Assembly (NCBI GenBank): GCA_026645635.1
Contig: JAPKMV010000005.1
Coordinates: forward strand, 1 to 19,831
Reading direction: 5' to 3'
DNA from: Caldilineaceae bacterium
GTDB taxonomy: Bacteria; Chloroflexota; Anaerolineae; Caldilineales; Caldilineaceae
Length of the DNA stretch: 19,831 nucleotides
The first letter of the stretch is position 1. Every line of letters begins with the position of its first letter. This document shows, piece after piece, positions 14,937 to 19,831 of the stretch. The translations under genes and the position numbers were made by a program. Under the pieces are notes generated by a model. It was not told the origin of the DNA. It was given only the letters and a program-made list of their open reading frames with translations, and searched no databases.

Positions 14937-15644
14937 CTACTCTCCTCTTGCCGCCAATTTCCCCATCACCTCCACCCGCTTGCCGAACTCCTCAATCGTC
15001 CACTCCGGTCGCACCCCGATGCGATTGATGGCGTAGCGGTGCGCGCTGGGCGACCAGCCGCCGGCGGTGTCGGTGAAGGCCAGCAGGTAGTGCTCCTGCA
15101 CGGCGCGCTTCACTGCAGCGTTGTAGACGCCGTAAGGATAGCTGAAGCCAACCAGTTCACGCCCCAGGCCCTCTTCCAACAGGGCCTTGTTCACTGCCAC
15201 CGCCGCGCGGAGTTCGGCTTCGTCCAGCCGCGTCATGCACAGGTGTTCGTGGGAATGGCCGCCGATGTCGCCGCCGGCCGCCAGCCAGGTGCGCAGCCCC
15301 GCCCAATCCAGATGCCATGCGTCGTAGCACGCCTTCGGGTTCCAGCGGTTGCGCTGGCCGATGTACGCCGAGATCACAAAGAGCGTGGCGCGCAGGCCAT
15401 GCTGCACCAAGACCGGCAGCGCGTGGGTCACGTTGTCGACATAGCCGTCGTCGAAGGTGATCAGCACGCCGCGGGGCGACGGCGGCGCGGCGCCCTGGGC
15501 AATGGCCGCCGCCTCGGCGATGGTCAGCGCATGATAGCCCGCGTCCTGCAGCCACTGCATCTGCGCGGCAAACGCCTGGCGCGACACCGCGATCGAGTCG
15601 TCGATGGCATCGTCCACCAGGTGGTACATCAGCGTTACAAACAT
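14937..15644 (-). CDS. Polysaccharide deacetylase (NodB-domain) family protein
   Basis: A 235-aa carbohydrate esterase 4-type protein, probably removing N- or O-acetyl groups from a glycan or glycan precursor. NodB motifs are visible: MT1 TFDDGY (63-68, Asp65 and Asp66), MT2 HSHEH (130-134, metal-binding His130/His134) and MT3 FSYPYG (167-172). The start MFVTLMYHLVDD is the usual beginning of this subfamily. No signal peptide or membrane anchor is seen, so it may act in the cytoplasm. Its first 10 nt overlap the end of the upstream glycosyltransferase gene, implying coupled translation and a shared pathway. The substrate is unknown. Confidence 0.93.
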   Translation of the reverse strand: MFVTLMYHLVDDAIDDSIAVSRQAFAAQMQWLQDAGYHALTIAEAAAIAQGAAPPSPRGVLITFDDGYVDNVTHALPVLVQHGLRATLFVISAYIGQRNRWNPKACYDAWHLDWAGLRTWLAAGGDIGGHSHEHLCMTRLDEAELRAAVAVNKALLEEGLGRELVGFSYPYGVYNAAVKRAVQEHYLLAFTDTAGGWSPSAHRYAINRIGVRPEWTIEEFGKRVEVMGKLAARGE

Positions 15645-16699
15645 GCGATTTCCTCCACGGCGCGCACGAAATTGCGCGCACCCTCCATGTCAGGCGCGCC
15701 GGCCAGCAGCCCGGTCAGCGCGGCGGTCAACCCCGCCTCGTAGCCGTCGTCCAGTTCGATGACGTGCACGTTGGCCTTGATCGCCGCCAGCAGATCGGCG
15801 CGGGTGCGCTGCTCGTTGTTGTGCGCCAGCGGCACGAGAATATTGGCGTTGTTGAAGTGGAGCAGGTCGACAAAGGTGTTGTAGCCCAGAGTGGAGATCG
15901 TGATCGCCGCCTGCGCCAGTTCGGCATAGAGGTCAGGCGTGGAACGGCGCACCTGAGCCGTCGCGCCGGCCTGCGCCGCCAGCGCGGCAAAGGCATCTTC
16001 GGCCATCAACCCGCCGGTGTAAAACACACTGTCGAAGGGCAAGCCGGGCGTCAATGCCCGCAGCACCGCCAGGGTGCGCTGGTAGAATGCGTCGTTGAGC
16101 TTGCCGCCGCCGCCAAAGACGAGCAATTTGCGCCGCGTGCGCGGGTCGAGGTAGCCGAGATAGGTAATGGGAATCTGCACCTGCGCGGCAAAGGCGGGCG
16201 GCAGCGCCAACAGCTTCAGGTCAGCCAGCACCAGCAGCGCGTCGAAGTCGCGGTTGAGCCGCGCCAGGGCGGCGTCAGCGTGCGCCAGGTCGCCGTCGTC
16301 GATGATGTCGCGGTAGACGCAGATCTGCCGCGTCGCCGGCGTCTTGAAGAGCTTGCGCAGCAGTCCCATCTCCTCGTCCAGGTAGAACTTGCCGATGGGG
16401 TAGTGCTCGCAGATCAGCGCAGCAAAGGGGCCGACCCCGGCGCCGCGCAGCCGTGCAATGCGCCGCACCCGTTCCATCTTCACCGCCAGCAGCGCGGCGG
16501 GGTCGTCCAGCGCACCGGCGTAGGTGGGCAGTTCCACATAGCGAAAATGCGGCGCCTGGGCTAATGCCTGCTCATAGAGCGCGTGGGAAAGGTAGGTGAC
16601 GCCATAGCCGTGATCGAGCAATGCCTGGCAAAGCAGCTCCGCCCGGCGTTGGTGCCCCGTACCGGACAGGCTATCGGCTATCATCAAGATCTGTGTCAC
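15635..16699 (-). CDS. GT-B glycosyltransferase, MurG/GT28-like
   Basis: A 354-aa protein with the GT-B two-Rossmann layout. The N-terminal part has the GTGHQRRAELLCQALLDHGY helix-strand pattern typical of sugar-nucleotide-dependent transferases. After the linker, LLVFGGGGKLND begins the donor-binding domain. The C-terminal ISTLGYNTFVDLLHF, then LVPLAHNNEQRTRADLL, matches the MurG-like donor-site pattern (SxGxNT...P...EQ..RA). It resembles the group of predicted glycosyltransferases distantly related to MurG. The start is GTG at 16699, with GAGAGG upstream. It overlaps the downstream deacetylase by 10 nt. Donor and acceptor are unknown; a role in surface polysaccharide is inferred from context. 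Confidence 0.86.
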   Translation of the reverse strand: MTQILMIADSLSGTGHQRRAELLCQALLDHGYGVTYLSHALYEQALAQAPHFRYVELPTYAGALDDPAALLAVKMERVRRIARLRGAGVGPFAALICEHYPIGKFYLDEEMGLLRKLFKTPATRQICVYRDIIDDGDLAHADAALARLNRDFDALLVLADLKLLALPPAFAAQVQIPITYLGYLDPRTRRKLLVFGGGGKLNDAFYQRTLAVLRALTPGLPFDSVFYTGGLMAEDAFAALAAQAGATAQVRRSTPDLYAELAQAAITISTLGYNTFVDLLHFNNANILVPLAHNNEQRTRADLLAAIKANVHVIELDDGYEAGLTAALTGLLAGAPDMEGARNFVRAVEEIACL

Positions 16700-16756
16700 G
16701 GCGTCTGCGACCTCTCAACTCGTTACGCTTTCCCCAAAATCCATCACCGCAAAGCC

Positions 16757-16920
16757 TTGGACACTTATCCGCAGATTACGCAGATTTTCGCAGATGCAGA
16801 CCGTTTATCTGCGTCAATCTGCGGATGGGTTGAACTCGCTGCAAAGACGCTGCGTCTCAAGGTGCTCCGCCTTTCATCCGCGAACAGCCGCCCAATCCGC
16901 GTCATCCGCGTTCCATTTCT
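16757..16920. repeat. Palindromic interspersed repeat region (ATCCGCAGAT / ATCCGCGT units)
   Basis: The left arm ATCCGCAGATTACGCAGAT (16767-16785) is complementary to the right arm ATCTGCGTCAATCTGCGGAT (16807-16826) with one unpaired base. About 20 nt separate them, holding a further CGCAGATGCAGA copy of the unit. A second block (16875-16912) carries three ATCCGCG units. Together they fill the roughly 200-nt gap between the two glycosyltransferase genes and run over the 3' end of the upstream one. This unit type (CCGCAGATTACGCAGATT...) is a recurring dispersed palindrome in many bacterial genomes (known from memory). It may terminate or attenuate transcription. Confidence 0.85.
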
Positions 16921-18065
16921 GTCTGCCGGTTCAGCAGTCTCGCATAGAGCGCCAGCCACTCGGCGCGCTCGGTTTCCAGGCTCAATTGGGCGGCCACCGC
17001 CCGTGCGCCCACCGACAGCCGCTGCGCAAGGCCATCGTCGGCCAGGATGCGCGCAATCGCCGCGCCCAGTTGCGCGGGGTCGCCGTGAGGAACCAGCAGC
17101 GCGCTCACGCCATCTTCCAGGATCTCCACCAGCCCGCCCACTGCGGTCGTCACCAGCGGCACCCCCAGGCTGGCCGCTTCGAGCACTGCATTCGGCAGCC
17201 CCTCGAAGGCCGACGCCTGCACATAGACGTGCAGCGTGCGCAGATGCGCGTAGACCGCAGCGTGTTCGAACCGTCCCGTTACCGTGACCTGGTCGCTCAG
17301 CCCAAACTCGTCGATCAGCCGTCGCGACCACTGCTCCTCGCTGGCGTCCGCCGCGGCGAAGTAGCCGGCCAGCAGCAGCCGTCGCCGCAGGTCGGGCGCC
17401 ACGCACGCATAGCCGCGCACCAGCAGCGGGATGTCCTTGACCTTGCGAAATTGTCCTACGGTCCCCACCACGCCGCGATTGGCGGACGTCAACTGCCACG
17501 GCGCCTCTCCGCTGGGCAGGGCGATGCCGTTGCGGATCACCGAGGCGCGCCCGGCGATGGGCACATCTTGCGCCACCCGCTCCAGATAGCGTTGATTCAC
17601 CGAGGTGATCCAGGTGGCCTTGCGCAGCCCCGCCAGGATCGTGCTGCGCATGAAGGGCGCGTCCAGCAGGTTCGTCACGTCGCTGCCACGGATGCTGGCA
17701 ATGACAGGCCGCTGGCGCCCGCCCCGGCTGGCCGCGGTGATGCACGGGTAGAGCGCCGACAGGAAGAAGCCGTGAAAGAGATCGAAGTCGTGCGCCTCGT
17801 CCAACTGGCGCACAAGCTGGCGCTGCCAGAAGGAAGTCGCCGGGTTGCGCCAATCGCAGAAGATGCGATGCACCGTTACATCGCCCTCCTGGGTGGTCTG
17901 GACGGCGCCGGTCGCGTCGGGAATTTCCACCGGCGTGACGACATGCACTTGATAGCCGGCGGCCGCCAGCAGGTTGGCCAGCCGTTGGGAGGCCACGCCC
18001 ACGCCGCCCACTTCCGGCGGGTAAGACGAGGTGGAGAGGCAGATCGTCTGCGCGTGCGCGGCCAT
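16902..18065 (-). CDS. GT4-family glycosyltransferase
   Basis: A 387-aa GT-B enzyme of the GT4 type. It begins with ICLSTSSYPPEVGGVGVASQ, the acceptor-domain glycine-rich loop of this family. It contains a linker with VIRNGI, then GVVGTVGQFRKVKDIPLLV at the start of the donor domain, and the retaining-transferase EX7E motif in EGLPNAVLEAASLGVPLV near 286-302. It probably transfers a sugar from a nucleotide donor during surface-glycan assembly at the cytoplasmic face. The start at 18065 shares one base with the stop of the upstream gene (TGATG), so translation is coupled; a longer in-frame extension to 18452 is a shadow of that gene. The last residues (EMERG and the stop) are encoded within repeat-type sequence. 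Confidence 0.93.
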   Translation of the reverse strand: MAAHAQTICLSTSSYPPEVGGVGVASQRLANLLAAAGYQVHVVTPVEIPDATGAVQTTQEGDVTVHRIFCDWRNPATSFWQRQLVRQLDEAHDFDLFHGFFLSALYPCITAASRGGRQRPVIASIRGSDVTNLLDAPFMRSTILAGLRKATWITSVNQRYLERVAQDVPIAGRASVIRNGIALPSGEAPWQLTSANRGVVGTVGQFRKVKDIPLLVRGYACVAPDLRRRLLLAGYFAAADASEEQWSRRLIDEFGLSDQVTVTGRFEHAAVYAHLRTLHVYVQASAFEGLPNAVLEAASLGVPLVTTAVGGLVEILEDGVSALLVPHGDPAQLGAAIARILADDGLAQRLSVGARAVAAQLSLETERAEWLALYARLLNRQTEMERG

Positions 18066-18946
18066 CAAACGAGTCCGATGCTGGCGCCATCCACTGCGGC
18101 CAGCCACTGCGCCGGCGCGATCTGGATGGCATCGAGATGGTGCATGGCAAGCGCGTTCCAGCCTGCTCCGGTCGCCGCCAGGATGGGGCTTTCCGGGCAA
18201 AGCTGCTCTGCGTAGCGCGTGGGCGTCAATTCCTCGATGGCAAACGCGTGGAGGCGGCTGCCGTAGGTCGGCCAGCCATCCTGGGCGAAGCGCAGCAGCC
18301 GCCCCTCCGCCCGCAGGATGCGCCCGCCGGGTCGGCTGTAGCGGCGGTTGCCCGGCCAGAGCGGGCTGGCCGGGTGCTCCACCCACGGGCCGGTCACGGC
18401 GCGGCTGTGGAAGAGGCGCAGCTCGTCCAGCCCCCGTTCGGCAAAGAGCCACCAGCGTTCGTCGTGCCAGAGCAGCGTGCTGTCGGCGAAGGGGCCGGTC
18501 AGCAGTTCGCCCACGCAGCGCCAGTCATGGGGAAAGCGCGCAGCGCGGTAGAGCCGCACACGCTCCACCTGGCGCGTCTCAGGGATCATGAAGCAGGCGT
18601 CGCCGTGGGTAAAGACAAAAGGATAGGAGAGGTGGAACGGCTCGCGCAGCACCACCGCGCCATACTGCCAGGCCAGGCCGTCGCGGCTGGTGGCGTAGGC
18701 GATTTCCCCGCGGTCGGTCGTGCGATTCAGCACCTCGAAAAAGAGATAATAGAGGCCGTCCGCCTGGAGGAAAAAGGGATCGGCCACGCCGAACGCGTCC
18801 AAGTCGGTGACATCTTCGGCGGTGAGCACGGGCCGGTCCGGCGTCGTGCGCGGCGCCAGAGCCAGCGGGCTGGGGCCGGTGTAGAGGCCGATCGACCATT
18901 TGAGCTGCCACTGCCGCGCCTCGGGGTCGCCTTGTCTATCGTCCAT
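18065..18946 (-). CDS. Five-bladed propeller protein, GIPC-transferase N-domain-like
   Basis: A 293-aa protein resembling the N-terminal beta-propeller domain of glucosamine inositolphosphorylceramide transferase, a GH43/GH32-like fold found as a stand-alone protein in bacterial glycan clusters. Recognisable blocks include WSIGLYTGPSPLALAP near the start, PVLTAEDVTD, VADPFFLQADGLYYLFFEVL, GEIAYATSRDGLAW, FHLSYPFVF and CFMIPET. The repeated D-P-F/x-Y-Y-L-F-F-E type blades fit a five-bladed propeller. Catalysis has not been defined for such proteins as far as I know; sugar binding or a glycosidase-like role is possible. It overlaps the acyl-CoA dehydrogenase gene by 11 nt and shares a base with the GT4 gene. 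A GGGAG lies upstream of its ATG. Confidence 0.82.
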   Translation of the reverse strand: MDDRQGDPEARQWQLKWSIGLYTGPSPLALAPRTTPDRPVLTAEDVTDLDAFGVADPFFLQADGLYYLFFEVLNRTTDRGEIAYATSRDGLAWQYGAVVLREPFHLSYPFVFTHGDACFMIPETRQVERVRLYRAARFPHDWRCVGELLTGPFADSTLLWHDERWWLFAERGLDELRLFHSRAVTGPWVEHPASPLWPGNRRYSRPGGRILRAEGRLLRFAQDGWPTYGSRLHAFAIEELTPTRYAEQLCPESPILAATGAGWNALAMHHLDAIQIAPAQWLAAVDGASIGLV

Positions 18947-19831
18947 ACGCGCCGATCTCCCTGCTCAACAGCAGCCAGGCGATGACCAGCACCGCCACGA
19001 CCTCGTCCGCGCCTTCGAAGATGCCCAGCAGCCGCGCATCGACAAAGTGCCGCGCCACCGGCGTTTCCTCGGCGTAGCCCACACCGCCGTGGATCTGCTG
19101 CGCCTCGCGGGTGATCCACTCCGCGGCGCGCGCCGTGAAGAGCTTGGCCATCGCGCCTGCGATCAGCGCCTGCACCCCGTCGCGCTCCTGCGCGGCGGCG
19201 TAGGTGAGCCGCCGCCCCGCCTGGATCAGCATCGCCATGCGCACCAATTTCCGCTGCGTCAGCGGATAGTCGGCCAGAGGGTGGCCAAAGGCAACCCGCC
19301 GCGGCGCGTAGCCCAGCGCCGCCTCGAACGCGGCTGCCATCACACCCAGGCCGCGGGCAGCGGTCTGCACGCGACCGCCCGCGAAGCTGTTGATCTGCCA
19401 GAAGTAGCCCATGCCCTCGCCCGCCGCGCCGCCAATCAGGTTATCCGCAGGCACGAAGAAGTTGTCGAAGCTGAGTTGAAAGGTGTGCAGCCCGCGATAG
19501 CCCAGCGTCGCCACGGCCTGACCGGCAAAAGACCCTTGCTCCTGGAAGTGCTCGAAGGTGCGGCCATGGGTGGCCGGCTTCTCCACCATGAAGAGCGACA
19601 GCCTGCGTCGCGGGTCTGCCGCCGTAGGATCGGTGCAGGCCAGCACCATGACCATATCGGCGCGGCCCGCCAGGGTGCACCACATCTTGCGCCCGCTGAG
19701 CAGCCAGCCGCCGGGTGTGCGCCGCGCCACCGTCTGCATCTGCGTGAGGTCCGAACCGGAGTCCGGCTCAGAGACGGCCACCGCCATCTGCAGTTCGCCG
19801 CGGGCGATGCGCGGTAGCCAGCGCGCCTGCT
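18936..19831 (-). CDS. Acyl-CoA dehydrogenase family protein (5' end outside window)
   Basis: The C-terminal ~298 residues of a flavoprotein acyl-CoA dehydrogenase. The frame stays open to the window edge (QARWLPRIARGELQ precedes the first internal Met at 19787), so the N-terminal helical domain is missing here. Visible features are the FAD/substrate signature AVSEPDSGSD, the mid beta-domain (SGRKMWCTLAG), the IHGGVGYAEETPVARHFVDAR segment and the terminal IFEGADEV block containing the usual catalytic-region Glu. It should catalyse alpha,beta-dehydrogenation of an acyl-CoA with an electron-transfer flavoprotein. Its overlap with the glycan gene downstream suggests co-transcription; it could serve a modified sugar or lipid precursor, but the substrate is unknown. 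Confidence 0.93.
   Translation of the reverse strand, partial: QARWLPRIARGELQMAVAVSEPDSGSDLTQMQTVARRTPGGWLLSGRKMWCTLAGRADMVMVLACTDPTAADPRRRLSLFMVEKPATHGRTFEHFQEQGSFAGQAVATLGYRGLHTFQLSFDNFFVPADNLIGGAAGEGMGYFWQINSFAGGRVQTAARGLGVMAAAFEAALGYAPRRVAFGHPLADYPLTQRKLVRMAMLIQAGRRLTYAAAQERDGVQALIAGAMAKLFTARAAEWITREAQQIHGGVGYAEETPVARHFVDARLLGIFEGADEVVAVLVIAWLLLSREIGAYGR

Noticed and set aside
16794..18215. 473-codon plus-strand frame across the GT4 gene
   Set aside because: Antisense shadow; begins inside the palindromic repeat and shows no domain signatures.
18066..18452. N-terminal extension of the GT4 glycosyltransferase to 18452
   Set aside because: The extension lies fully inside the propeller gene in another frame and has no family similarity; the TGATG coupling at 18065 sets the start.

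Overview
The window is a GC-rich bacterial chromosome segment with densely packed genes. It carries a complete NHLM-type ABC exporter, an Esx/WXG100-like module with a soluble FtsK/SpoIIIE ATPase, DUF433/DUF5615 and BrnTA toxin-antitoxin genes, and palindromic interspersed repeats. That mix suggests a filamentous or environmental Chloroflexota (Anaerolineae/Caldilineae-like) genome, but no ribosomal marker is present, so the assignment is inference. No tRNA, rRNA, CRISPR array or intact transposase was seen.

Layout. (1) 24-950 (-): pdxS, the PLP synthase lyase subunit. (2) 951-1279: intergenic, with candidate divergent promoters and a degenerate inverted repeat. (3) 1280-8053 (+): a three-gene operon for an NHLM-type exporter: an HlyD-like protein fused to an extra membrane domain, an ABC transporter with a C39-like N-terminal domain, and a second, 993-aa ABC transporter. 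The C39-like domain has lost all three catalytic residues (Cys to Ser39, His to Gln113, Asp to Asn129). (4) 8054-8150: an inverted heptad repeat between convergent genes. (5) 8151-14892 (-): an Esx/type VII-like region. In transcription order it holds a WXG100-like protein, a coiled-coil protein with a CxxC...DHQ...CxxC toxin-like tip, a small probable immunity protein, a second short WxD helical-hairpin protein, a patch of decayed or addictive genes (truncated Rpn-type nuclease, truncated BrnT, CopG/BrnA antitoxin, DUF433/DUF5615 pair), and a 1150-aa FtsK/SpoIIIE-type ATPase. (6) 14937-19831 (-): surface-glycan genes: polysaccharide deacetylase, MurG-like glycosyltransferase, GT4 glycosyltransferase, a five-bladed-propeller protein resembling the GIPC-transferase N-domain, and an acyl-CoA dehydrogenase cut by the window edge. 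A strong palindromic repeat separates the two halves of this glycan region.

How it fits together (inference). Two export machineries lie tail to tail: an exporter that seems unable to cleave leaders and whose adaptor lacks the periplasm-spanning hairpin, and an Esx-like ATPase with small helical partners and a polymorphic toxin/immunity pair. The toxin gene drops sharply in GC from about 73% in its N-terminal coding part to about 45% in its tip (counted on sample 60-nt blocks), as expected for tip swapping. The most interesting possibilities are that the exporter carries uncleaved cargo, and that the Esx module is a compact toxin-delivery or toxin-loading system without an obvious membrane pore.
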